A program made the position numbers and the translations under genes. The notes beneath the pieces are model-generated. The model made no database searches. It was not told the origin of the DNA and was given only the letters and a program-made list of their open reading frames with translations. Shown here piece after piece: positions 1 through 5,385 of a DNA stretch of 5,385 nt. Position 1 is the first letter of the stretch, and each line of letters starts with the position of its first letter. This stretch comes from Synergistaceae bacterium (GTDB taxonomy: Bacteria; Synergistota; Synergistia; Synergistales; Aminobacteriaceae), in the NCBI GenBank assembly GCA_009778055.1, contig WRKN01000170.1, positions 1 through 5,385 of the forward strand, given 5' to 3'.

Positions 1-107
1 CTCCGTATCTCTTTCCGTATTACTACTTCAAAAGATCGTCGTGCAACTTGCATGTGTTAAGCGCGCCGCCAGCGTTCGTCCTGAGCCAGGATCAAACTCT
101 CAGTTAT
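1..107 (-). rRNA. rrs: 16S ribosomal RNA, 5' end (partial)
   Basis: The reverse complement of 81-100 is the universal 5' primer-site sequence of bacterial 16S rRNA (AGAGTTTGATCCTGGCTCAG). It is followed by GACGAACGCTGGCGGC and the conserved TTAACACATGCAAGT. Aligning AGAGTTTGAT with E. coli positions 8-17 puts the mature 5' end near position 107, give or take a few bases. Only about the first 107 nt, into variable region V1, are inside the window. The gene continues beyond the left edge, so the rest of the rRNA operon is not visible. The base just after GCAAGT departs from the common TCGAACG pattern. Confidence 0.97.
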
Positions 108-297
108 TTACTGCGCCCGAGCTGCTCGCGATCAACGCGAAAGCTCAAGCTAAAAAACTTTGCTTTGCTTCTTAGTTACTTCTCTGTTGGTTCGCCTGTA
201 AATTTGTCAAGGTGCTCCTTGCTATTCTAACTGTATATAGAAAAAACAAGGTTTTTCGCCGCTTCAAACGGTCTGTTTCGACCTCGCAACGAAGAGC
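108..297 (-). other. rRNA operon 5' leader
   Basis: This is the transcribed spacer between the inferred start of transcription (about 297) and the mature 16S end (about 107). It is AT-rich compared with the genes around it and has no credible coding sequence. It contains a G/C-rich hairpin close to the 16S end, a weak A/U-only hairpin at 240-257, and an isolated TTGACA on the minus strand (205-210) that has no matching -10 box. I could not recognise a clear boxA antitermination motif. By general knowledge such leaders pair with the sequence downstream of 16S for RNase III processing, but the partner is outside the window. Confidence 0.7.
119..146 (-). other. hairpin in rRNA leader next to 16S
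   Basis: On the minus strand GAGCT and TCGCG pair with CGCGA and AGCTC around a TTGAT loop. This gives two 5-bp helices separated by a small asymmetric internal loop. It sits only about 12 nt before the mature 16S end, so it may guide maturation of the 5' end. The pairing is directly visible, but the role is inferred. Confidence 0.5.
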
Positions 298-303
298 TTG
301 GGT

Positions 304-332
304 ATAATACATCGACGTTACAGTTTTGTAAA
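304..332 (-). promoter_or_regulatory. rRNA operon promoter (-35 and -10)
   Basis: On the minus strand a -35 box TTTACA (332-327) and a -10 box TATTAT (309-304) are separated by exactly 17 bp. Each box matches the sigma70 consensus at five of six positions. Transcription would start near 297, giving a leader of about 190 nt before 16S. An A/T-rich block directly upstream fits an UP element, as expected for a strong rRNA promoter. No second promoter of similar quality was found between this one and the gene. Confidence 0.8.
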
Positions 333-335
333 GCC

Positions 336-355
336 CCTAAAGTAAAAAAATTTAC
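336..355 (-). promoter_or_regulatory. UP-like element of the rRNA promoter
   Basis: The minus strand reads GTAAATTTTTTTACTTTA just upstream of the -35 box, at about -40 to -58. This resembles the known UP-element pattern of an A tract followed by a T tract that binds the alpha C-terminal domain of RNA polymerase. The distal part (342-355) is also a dyad, GTAAA-AAAA-TTTAC, so a protein operator is an alternative reading. Confidence 0.55.
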
Positions 356-364
356 GATATTCTC

Positions 365-373
365 TGGTAATAT
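365..373 (+). promoter_or_regulatory. possible extended -10 promoter for queT
   Basis: TGGTAATAT has the TGn extension followed by a -10-like hexamer at 368-373. There is no good -35 box 17 bp upstream, only an A tract, which is usual for extended -10 promoters. Transcription would start near 380, leaving about 35 nt before the gene. An alternative is the perfect TATAAT at 303-308, but it has no acceptable -35 box and lies on the opposite strand of the rRNA -10 box. Confidence 0.35.
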
Positions 374-414
374 GTGTGCGCTGGAAAAATCATTGAAGAA
401 ACGAGTTGGTTGGC

Positions 415-891
415 ATGATGTTGACGAAGGTAAAAAGTTTGGCTCTTGGCGGAATGATCGCCGCGCTTTACGCGGGTATTACCATCGCGTTGGCTCCTAT
501 CTCCTACGGCCCTGTGCAGTTTCGTGTGGGCGAAGCCCTGACGCTTTTGCCTTTTTACATACCCGCTGCCGTTCCGGGGCTTTTTGCGGGATGCTTAGTC
601 GCAAACTACTTCAGCCCTTACGGAATGTTGGATATGGTGGTCGGCAGTCTGGCCACGCTGGCGGCGGCATACCTGTCGAGCCGTATGCCCAGGCTGTGGC
701 TCGCGGCCCTGCCCCCCGTGCTGGTCAACGGCCTGGTCATCGGAACGATGCTGCACCTCGTCGCGGACTTACCCCAGGGCGTACCCCTTTGGAGCACGAT
801 TTTTTACGTGAGCGCCGGGCAGGCCGTGGTCTGCGCCCTTGGCATACCTCTTATGAAAATGCTGGAGAAACATAATCTCGTAAAGCGGTGA
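415..891 (+). CDS. queT: QueT family queuosine precursor transporter
   Basis: The product is an inner-membrane protein of about 158 aa, predicted to take up a precursor of queuosine (preQ0, preQ1 or queuine) for tRNA wobble modification. QueT proteins are thought to act as the substrate-binding S component of an ECF-type transporter. The family signature is clear: IxYGPVQFRVGEAL at residues 29-42 and SPYGMLDMVVGSLATL at 67-82, with about five hydrophobic segments (8-27, 45-64, 72-90, 95-115, 127-148) and a short basic C-terminus. Length is normal for the family. The start is uncertain: ATG 415, ATG 418 and TTG 406 are in frame and no strong Shine-Dalgarno sequence decides between them. GAAG at 395-398 suits TTG 406, and GAG at 403-405 suits ATG 415. 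The gene stands alone, divergent from the rRNA operon, with its own terminator. No ECF ATPase or queuosine synthesis gene is next to it. No preQ1 riboswitch was recognised upstream. Confidence 0.92.
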   Translation: MMLTKVKSLALGGMIAALYAGITIALAPISYGPVQFRVGEALTLLPFYIPAAVPGLFAGCLVANYFSPYGMLDMVVGSLATLAAAYLSSRMPRLWLAALPPVLVNGLVIGTMLHLVADLPQGVPLWSTIFYVSAGQAVVCALGIPLMKMLEKHNLVKR

Positions 892-908
892 TTAGGTTAA
901 GGGAGAAC

Positions 909-947
909 AAAAAATACAGGGGGCCGAAACGGCCCCCTGTATTTTTT
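909..947. terminator. bidirectional intrinsic terminator
   Basis: A perfect 18-bp stem pairs 909-926 with 930-947 around an AAA loop. The core is TACAGGGGGCCG / CGGCCCCCTGTA, flanked by six A on the left and six T on the right, so it works as hairpin plus U-run in both directions. It begins 17 nt after the queT stop and lies 19 nt beyond the stop of the convergent aldolase-family gene. It should therefore end both transcripts. Confidence 0.95.
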
Positions 948-966
948 GCTTTTATTGCTTTGCTCT

Positions 967-2226
967 TTAGTCGTCGAAATTTCCGCTTGCTTTATCTCTG
1001 CGCGGAGCCTTGTCGGCGGTGTAGTTGGAGCGGGGATTCATGGGGCTGCGGTCAGGCGCGGAGTTGTGATCCCCGCGGCGGCTGATGACCTCAAGCACTT
1101 TATCCGCGCTTCCCTCGCCTTTAAGGGCCTTGATGAAACGGGTCGCCCACTCCTCGGTCTCGCCCGTTATGCGCTCCAGAATGTCTTCCGACTCTTCCAG
1201 AATCGCCTTGCCGAACGGCAGGTTCGCCTTTTTGTAGTCTCCGCTCTTGCGGCCTATCTTTTCGCCGTCCGCCCAGGATACGATCTTATCCCACAGGGCG
1301 TCCGTTATGCCGCGGGCGCTTTCTTTGACGTAGGCGCCCGAAGAGGTGTCCGCGTTGCCGGTGTCCTCCATCTTCATACCGAAGGCCACGTTCTGGAACA
1401 ACGTGGCGACGTTGCCCTTGTTGATTTTATAGTTGCAGAACTCCCCGACTTTGTCGAAGGGCGTTCCGGATATGCCGTGCTGGGCAATCGACACGCCGAA
1501 CTGCTCGATAGCCTGGGCTATGTCCAGCGTGCGCTTCAGGTCTATGCCCTCCTGCTGCCCGCTGGAGGCGTCGTACGTGCCGTGCAGGGAGCCGTTGGAT
1601 ATCGCGAGCAGGTCGGGGTAAATCCCCCAGGCGTTCAAGCCGCCGACGAAGAAAAGAGCCTCCTCCACCGTCGAAAGCTCGCCCGCTCCCTTGATCTCGC
1701 CCACCTCGACCTCGAGCCCCAGGTAGGCCGGCAGGCTCATGGCTATGTCGCGCGTCGCGCAGAGGTTGTCATAGTCCTCGAGGTGCGACGCGTCTATGGC
1801 AACGGACGACCAACCCCTCTCTACCAGCTTGGGAACGTGCGCCACGGCTTTGAAGAGGTCGCTTTGCCCCTTTATCCCGTAATGGTCCACGTGCATGGCG
1901 AAAATTACTCCGTCGCCAAGCTCCTTGGAGTACTTGACGGCGTATTCGGGCAGGTTGTCGAAGTTGCTCATGCAGTAGCTCGCCTCCGACTTGGCTATTT
2001 CCAATACGACGGCCGCGTTCAGCTTCTTTGCCGCGCGAAGTATGCCCTTGGCGGTCAAGGGACTGCGGCAGTTCGCGGCCAATACGGCGCAACCCAGTTC
2101 CTTGCACGCGCCGTATATGTCGCGTCCGCTGACAAGCCCAACCTGCTCGTTACCCCACAGCACCTTTACGTTCAAGGGCCTGCGATCCAACATTTCCTTA
2201 TACGCTTTGCTGTTAATGTCCACCAA
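967..2226 (-). CDS. class II fructose-bisphosphate aldolase family protein
   Basis: This is a predicted zinc-dependent cytoplasmic aldolase of the FbaA/GatY class, which cleaves or forms a ketose phosphate such as fructose 1,6-bisphosphate. Family landmarks occur in order. HVDHYG (112-117) carries the expected catalytic Asp114 and metal ligand His115. SVAIDASH (141-148) matches the usual SVMIDGSH. EVEVGEIKGAGE (172-183) matches the acidic ELELG segment. SLHGTYD (His215) and AQHGISG (His250) supply the other two metal ligands. YKIN (266-269) matches the phosphate-binding KIN segment. At 419 aa it is longer than typical enzymes (about 285-360 aa). The extra length is mainly after residue 285 and includes a polar, charged, probably disordered tail (about 385-419). 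An in-frame reading extends further upstream but overlaps zapA. I prefer TTG 2226, 11 nt after AAAGGA; ATG 2193 is the alternative. It is last in the operon and ends just before the terminator. The substrate is not certain because the protein is divergent. Confidence 0.88.
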   Translation of the reverse strand: MVDINSKAYKEMLDRRPLNVKVLWGNEQVGLVSGRDIYGACKELGCAVLAANCRSPLTAKGILRAAKKLNAAVVLEIAKSEASYCMSNFDNLPEYAVKYSKELGDGVIFAMHVDHYGIKGQSDLFKAVAHVPKLVERGWSSVAIDASHLEDYDNLCATRDIAMSLPAYLGLEVEVGEIKGAGELSTVEEALFFVGGLNAWGIYPDLLAISNGSLHGTYDASSGQQEGIDLKRTLDIAQAIEQFGVSIAQHGISGTPFDKVGEFCNYKINKGNVATLFQNVAFGMKMEDTGNADTSSGAYVKESARGITDALWDKIVSWADGEKIGRKSGDYKKANLPFGKAILEESEDILERITGETEEWATRFIKALKGEGSADKVLEVISRRGDHNSAPDRSPMNPRSNYTADKAPRRDKASGNFDD

Positions 2227-2237
2227 CTTATTACACG

Positions 2238-2243
2238 TCCTTT
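2238..2243 (-). promoter_or_regulatory. ribosome binding site of the aldolase-family gene
   Basis: AAAGGA on the minus strand directly follows the zapA stop codon. It lies 11 nt before TTG 2226, which is a little long, and 44 nt before ATG 2193, which is too far. It therefore supports the TTG start and coupling with zapA translation. Confidence 0.5.
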
Positions 2244-2540
2244 CTATTTGTATACATCTGAAGGTTTCAGATCGTTCAGTCTCCCGTCGAGGGACTCGAG
2301 GAGAGCCGAAACCTTGTCGAGGTTGTAGGCCAGCTGCAGGCACGTCAACATCAACAGGCTGTCCTGATCCATATTTCCGCCTATACCCCTGCAAACCTCG
2401 TTCACAGTGTCGACAACCCGGTTGAGCGTGTCGTCGTCCAGTTCCGTCTGCATAAAGTAACTTCGTTTTCCTATGAGGACGCGAACTTCCCGCAGCTTCG
2501 CCGAAGCAGCCGAGGCTGCCGGAGTAACCAGGGCAGTCAA
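2244..2540 (-). CDS. zapA: cell division protein ZapA
   Basis: ZapA is a small cytoplasmic protein that binds FtsZ and cross-links its protofilaments in the division ring. The visible core is KLREVRVLIGKRSYFMQTE (15-33), matching the family's N-terminal strand pair. It is followed by a helix DDTLNRVVDTVNEV (36-49) and a long helix from about 58 to 90 (DSLLMLTCLQLAYNLDKV), which should form the dimeric coiled coil. The length of 98 aa is normal. No ATG is available near the start. TTG 2540 is chosen because a G-rich Shine-Dalgarno-like GGGGG lies 8 nt before it and it begins 4 nt after the preceding stop. GTG 2555 and TTG 2573 are in-frame alternatives that overlap the upstream gene. The position downstream of pheT is a known zapA context in Gram-positive-type genomes. 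The family match is good, but exact identity rests on pattern recognition. Confidence 0.85.
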   Translation of the reverse strand: MTALVTPAASAASAKLREVRVLIGKRSYFMQTELDDDTLNRVVDTVNEVCRGIGGNMDQDSLLMLTCLQLAYNLDKVSALLESLDGRLNDLKPSDVYK

Positions 2541-2544
2541 AAAC

Positions 2545-2838
2545 TCAGCCCCCACGGCGTTGCTCGCCGCCAACCAAAGAGGCCAGCCTGTCGTCCAAAT
2601 TTCGGCGTCTCGCCTCTATCCTGATCCTCTCCTGTTCAAAAAACAACGCGCTCATCCGGGCCGCCTCCAGTTCAGCCCTCATGTCCCGCGCCGCCTTTAC
2701 GGCCTCTTTATCGCGCTCCATCAGCCGTTCACGCAGGGCAGAAACTTCCGAAAGCACCTTCTCACGGTCACCCGCAATGGCCTCTATATTGCCGGTCACA
2801 CGTTCAACCAAATTTCCTATTTTCGCCAACGCGCTCAT
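2545..2838 (-). CDS. small coiled-coil protein of unknown function
   Basis: This 97-aa gene has no family I recognise. It is very rich in Glu, Arg, Ala and Leu, with hydrophobic residues at heptad-like spacing (Ile7, Val11, Val14, Ile18, Ile21, Val28, Val32, Leu35, Leu39). It is predicted to be one long helix or coiled coil from about 5 to 87, ending in a short Gly/Arg-rich tail. There is no signal peptide, membrane segment or cysteine pair. The start is well supported: AGGTGAT, a strong Shine-Dalgarno sequence, is 5 nt before ATG 2838. It overlaps the pheT stop codon, so translation is probably coupled to pheT. The next gene, zapA, begins about 4 nt after its stop. From size, shape and position, a helper of ZapA/FtsZ comparable in form to ZapB is possible, but this is inference; no sequence motif proves it. 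Confidence 0.82.
   Translation of the reverse strand: MSALAKIGNLVERVTGNIEAIAGDREKVLSEVSALRERLMERDKEAVKAARDMRAELEAARMSALFFEQERIRIEARRRNLDDRLASLVGGEQRRGG
2549..2553 (-). promoter_or_regulatory. probable ribosome binding site of zapA
   Basis: GGGGG on the minus strand lies within the last codons of the upstream coiled-coil gene, 8 nt before TTG 2540. It can pair with the CCUCC of 16S with one G-U pair. It is the best ribosome binding candidate among the possible zapA starts, but it is not a classical AGGAGG. Confidence 0.35.
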
Positions 2839-2843
2839 AACAA

Positions 2844-2850
2844 ATCACCT
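2844..2850 (-). promoter_or_regulatory. ribosome binding site of the coiled-coil gene
   Basis: AGGTGAT on the minus strand matches the anti-Shine-Dalgarno complement over seven bases, 5 nt before ATG 2838. Its first two bases are the AG of the pheT TAG stop, so ribosomes ending pheT finish on this site. Confidence 0.75.
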
Positions 2851-5287
2851 ACCGCATATTGTACCCTTTTTGAGTCAAAGCGTCTCGTATGGAGTTGTGT
2901 ATTTTGTCAACTTCCTCGTCGTTCAGGGTACGGTCGGCAGCGCGGTAACAAAGCGAGAAAGCCATGCTGCGGCGTCCTTCCGGAATGCCTTTGCCGCTGT
3001 AAACGTCGAACAGCTTCACGCTGTCCAAAAATCCGTTATCGGAGGCCAGGGCGCGAATTTCGGCGATAACGCCGTCGTGTGTGGCTTCTTCCGGCGCCAG
3101 CATGGATATGTCGCGGAAAACGGCTGGAAAAGGAGACGCGGGAGCGTATTTAGGTTTTGCGGCCTCTCCCAGCGCGGACAGGTTGACCTCAAAAACGTAA
3201 ACCGACTCGCCAAAAGACGTAAAGTCCAGCTCGCGTTCGATGGACGGCGAGAGCCGCGCCAGATACCCTATTTTTTCACCGCGCAGTTTTATGGAAGCGG
3301 TCTGGCCCGCGTGCCCGAATGGCTCGCTTCCCCGTTCGATAACGGTTTCCCCGTGCCCCGCCGCGTAAAGCAGCGCCTCCACGTCGGCCTTGACGCTCAG
3401 AAAATCCTCCTTCGCGTCGCCCCAAGGAGTGCGCGGATCCACGCCGTTACAAACCAGGCCGGCAATCGTGTCAAGCTCGCGGTTTTTTGCCGGGTTCCCC
3501 GAGCCCTCCGGCTCCCGCATAAAGACGCGCCCTGTCTCAAAGAGCCGCACCGGGCCGCGCCACCCCGAGGCGACGCTTTCCTTCAGCCCGTTCAGCAATC
3601 CGGGCAGCAGCGTGGTGCGCATGGCTGTCCAGTCCTGGCTGATGGGGTTCGCGAGCAGCAGAGGCCGCGCGCGCGGGTCGTCCTCCGGCAAGCGGAGCGC
3701 GGAGACAAACGACTCCGGCAGGAAGCTGTACGTGATGGCCTCGACGTAACCACGGGCCGCGGCGCAGGCGCGCAGCTCCCCGGCAAGGGCCGTGGAAGCC
3801 CCTATAGTCCCCCGCCTCGGCAGCTCGCCGGGCAAAAGGTCAGGCGCGTCGTTGTAGCCGCGATAACGCCCTATCTCCTCGATCAAGTCTTCCTCGATGG
3901 CAATGTCCGGACGCCATGTCGGAGGCGCGAAAGCGACGGCCTCCGGCCCGGAACTCCCGTCCTTGCGTATACCGTAGCCTTCGAGGATTTTGACGGATTC
4001 TTCCATATCGCTCCAAAGCAGGTAGGTATGCAGTTTCCGTTTCGTAAGAATGACAGGCTCGATTTTCGGGTACTCGTTGAAGGCGGAGTTTTTACTGTAG
4101 CCGATTTCAGCGCCGCTCCATTCGTTCATGAGCATGAGCGCGTAGTCGATGGCCATTGCGGAAAGCGTCGGGTCAACCCCGCGCGAGTAGCGGAAAGCCG
4201 CCTCCGACGTCATCCCCAGGCGGCGGGACGTGTGCCCCACGCGCCGCGCGGAAAAATTTGCGCTTTCGAGCACCACTGTCTTCGTGTCGTCCGCTATGCC
4301 CGTCTGCCCGCCGCCCATCACTCCCGCTATAGCTATGGGTTCGCCCCCGCTGGTGATGAGCATGTCGTTTGCGGTCATTACGCGTTCCTTGCCGTCGAGC
4401 GTGACTATGCGCTCCCCTTCGGAGGCGGAGCGGACGGTGATCTCCCTGGCCGGGAGCGTGTTCAGGTCGAAGGCGTGCAGGGGCTGCCCAAGCACGAGCA
4501 TGACGTAGTTCGTGGCGTCCACCACGTTGGATATCGGGCGCATACCCATGCGGGCAAGAGCCACCCGTACCTCCAGGGGGGAAGGCGCTATGGCCGCGTC
4601 AAGCGCCAGGCCCAGATGGTAGTTCAGGCATCCGGCGTCGGGAAGGGATATCGCGCCGAACTCAAAAGGCCATTCTTTTCCCGCCTTCTCTTCCGCGGAA
4701 GTTTTTTCCCAGGGCATGGTTTTCAGAGCGGCGTCGGGATAGAGTCCCTTAAGCTCGCGCGCCACGCCCAATATGCTCAACAGGTCGCCGCGGTTCGGCG
4801 TGACGGAAACGTCCAGCAGCGTGTCGCCTATTCCGTAAAGAGCGCGGGCGTCGGCGCCAATCGGCGCGTCGTCCGGCAGCACGAGAATTCCGTCAACTAC
4901 GTCAATATCCGGCAGGCCCAGTTCGGCCCCCGAGAGCATCATGCCCTCGCTGCGCACCCCGTCGAAGTCGCGCGCGCCAAGCTCCCCGGAAGGAAGGACT
5001 GCGCCCGGCGCGCCGTAAAAGACTTTATCCCCGGCCTTGAGGTTCGTGGCCGCAGTTACGCAAGTTATTTTTCCTTTTCCGGTGTCCAGGCCTGCCGTGA
5101 GAAGGTTTTCCTTCGAGATATGCCTTTCGAGGGAGTCTATACGCGCGACAACTACGCCGGTTATACCCGCGCCGGGCTTTTTGACGGACTCGACCTCCGC
5201 GCCGGACATGGTGAGCCGCTGCGCCGCCTCCTCGGGCGACGCCGGCACTGAGACGAAGCGCTCCAAAATCCGCCAGGATACGATCAT
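2849..5287 (-). CDS. pheT: phenylalanyl-tRNA synthetase beta subunit
   Basis: PheT is the large subunit of the cytoplasmic alpha2-beta2 enzyme that charges tRNA-Phe. It carries tRNA-binding and editing domains, while the catalytic site is in PheS. The 812-aa length is typical. Domains in order are: an OB-fold tRNA-binding domain at about 40-150 (SEGMMLSGAELGL at 113-125); the conserved SVTPNRGDLLS hinge (161-171); the B3/B4 editing domain at about 210-390 with GVMGG (322-326) and LESANF (340-345); B5 at about 408-480 with PTWRPDI and EEDLIEEIGRYRGY, where Asp461, Asp467, Glu470 and Glu471 match the usual metal-binding acids; the catalytic-like fold at about 495-705; and an FDX-ACB anticodon-binding domain at about 719-812 (PAVFRDISM). 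No frameshift or missing block is seen. ATG 5287 is supported by GGGAGGGA 6 nt upstream and by a 1-nt TGATG overlap with the pheS stop. Confidence 0.98.
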   Translation of the reverse strand: MIVSWRILERFVSVPASPEEAAQRLTMSGAEVESVKKPGAGITGVVVARIDSLERHISKENLLTAGLDTGKGKITCVTAATNLKAGDKVFYGAPGAVLPSGELGARDFDGVRSEGMMLSGAELGLPDIDVVDGILVLPDDAPIGADARALYGIGDTLLDVSVTPNRGDLLSILGVARELKGLYPDAALKTMPWEKTSAEEKAGKEWPFEFGAISLPDAGCLNYHLGLALDAAIAPSPLEVRVALARMGMRPISNVVDATNYVMLVLGQPLHAFDLNTLPAREITVRSASEGERIVTLDGKERVMTANDMLITSGGEPIAIAGVMGGGQTGIADDTKTVVLESANFSARRVGHTSRRLGMTSEAAFRYSRGVDPTLSAMAIDYALMLMNEWSGAEIGYSKNSAFNEYPKIEPVILTKRKLHTYLLWSDMEESVKILEGYGIRKDGSSGPEAVAFAPPTWRPDIAIEEDLIEEIGRYRGYNDAPDLLPGELPRRGTIGASTALAGELRACAAARGYVEAITYSFLPESFVSALRLPEDDPRARPLLLANPISQDWTAMRTTLLPGLLNGLKESVASGWRGPVRLFETGRVFMREPEGSGNPAKNRELDTIAGLVCNGVDPRTPWGDAKEDFLSVKADVEALLYAAGHGETVIERGSEPFGHAGQTASIKLRGEKIGYLARLSPSIERELDFTSFGESVYVFEVNLSALGEAAKPKYAPASPFPAVFRDISMLAPEEATHDGVIAEIRALASDNGFLDSVKLFDVYSGKGIPEGRRSMAFSLCYRAADRTLNDEEVDKIHNSIRDALTQKGYNMR

Positions 5288-5385
5288 CAGGCGTCCCTCC
5301 CGGATAAAAAGTAAGAAACGTTTCCGTTGAACAGATAGCGCAAGTCGTTGATTCCGTACTTCAGCATGGCCATGCGGTCAAGGCC
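5287..5385 (-). CDS. pheS: phenylalanyl-tRNA synthetase alpha subunit, C-terminal end (partial)
   Basis: The last 32 codons and stop of an open frame enter from the right edge. The reading GLDRMAMLKYGINDLRYLF is the C-terminal motif 3 region of PheS, including the Arg of motif 3 (GxxRxAM) that helps bind ATP, and is followed by NGNVSYFLSGRDA. PheS is the catalytic subunit that activates phenylalanine. Its TGA stop overlaps the pheT ATG by one base, the usual pheST arrangement. The N-terminal part and the operon promoter are outside the window. Any Phe-codon attenuator, if there is one, would lie there too. Confidence 0.96.
   Translation of the reverse strand, partial: GLDRMAMLKYGINDLRYLFNGNVSYFLSGRDA
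5294..5301 (-). promoter_or_regulatory. ribosome binding site of pheT inside pheS
   Basis: GGGAGGGA on the minus strand lies in the last codons of pheS (Gly-Arg-Asp), 6 nt before ATG 5287. Together with the TGATG stop-start overlap it indicates translational coupling, which suits equal production of the two subunits. Confidence 0.7.

Noticed and set aside
205..210. Consensus TTGACA on the minus strand inside the rRNA leader, possible second promoter
   Set aside because: No -10-like hexamer is found 16-18 bp downstream; the nearest A/T-rich candidate is about 26 bp away.
48..230. Short plus-strand open frame over the 16S start
   Set aside because: It covers the conserved 16S 5' end and rRNA leader and is not a gene.
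240..257. Small hairpin with a T run in the rRNA leader, possible attenuator
   Set aside because: The stem is almost entirely A-U with a three-base loop and would be too weak to end transcription.
318..355. preQ1 riboswitch before queT
   Set aside because: The TTACA/TGTAA stem has only a four-base loop and the A-rich stretch is not placed as in known preQ1 folds; it overlaps the rRNA promoter instead.
946..2328. Long open frame on the plus strand opposite the aldolase-family gene
   Set aside because: It is antisense to a gene with clear aldolase motifs, has no family resemblance, and open antisense frames are expected opposite GC-rich coding DNA.
2227..2394. In-frame upstream extension of the aldolase-family gene to 475 aa
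   Set aside because: The added residues overlap zapA in another frame, do not resemble aldolases, and precede the ribosome binding site at 2238-2243.
2681..5251. 856-codon open frame on the plus strand opposite pheT
   Set aside because: The minus strand encodes an intact PheT with all domains. The plus-strand translation is rich in Arg, His and Val without motifs, typical of a mirror of real codon usage.

Overview
The window is an ordinary chromosomal housekeeping segment of a bacterium with fairly GC-rich coding DNA and AT-rich intergenic DNA. The order pheS-pheT-(small coiled-coil gene)-zapA on one strand recalls Firmicutes and Synergistota, where zapA often sits behind pheST. A queT transporter gene and the frequent use of TTG as a likely start fit the same groups. 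My best guess is Synergistota or a related Gram-negative-type anaerobe. This is inference from gene order and protein flavour, not from a database match.

Layout from left to right. Positions 1-107 are the first ~107 nt of a 16S rRNA gene on the minus strand, running out of the window to the left. Behind it lie a ~190-nt rRNA leader and a near-consensus sigma70-type promoter at 304-332 with an A/T-rich UP-like element at 336-355. Diverging from it on the plus strand is queT (about 415-891), a small integral membrane protein for uptake of queuosine precursors. Its likely promoter abuts the rRNA UP element. A perfect 18-bp-stem hairpin flanked by A and T runs (909-947) ends queT and, on the other strand, the convergent operon.

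That convergent operon fills the rest of the window on the minus strand. Read 5' to 3' it contains the end of pheS (alpha subunit of phenylalanyl-tRNA synthetase), complete pheT (beta subunit, 812 aa), a 97-aa predicted coiled-coil protein, zapA (FtsZ-associated division protein) and a 419-aa class II fructose-bisphosphate aldolase-family protein. Spacing is tight throughout: a 1-nt overlap, then gaps of 10, 4 and 17 nt. Shine-Dalgarno sequences overlap or adjoin the preceding stop codons, so co-transcription and translational coupling are likely. The operon promoter lies beyond the right edge.

The operon joins tRNA charging, cell division and central carbon metabolism. I see no mobile element, CRISPR array, tRNA gene or defence system. 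The least explained parts are the small coiled-coil gene next to zapA and the unusually long aldolase-family protein with its polar C-terminal tail.
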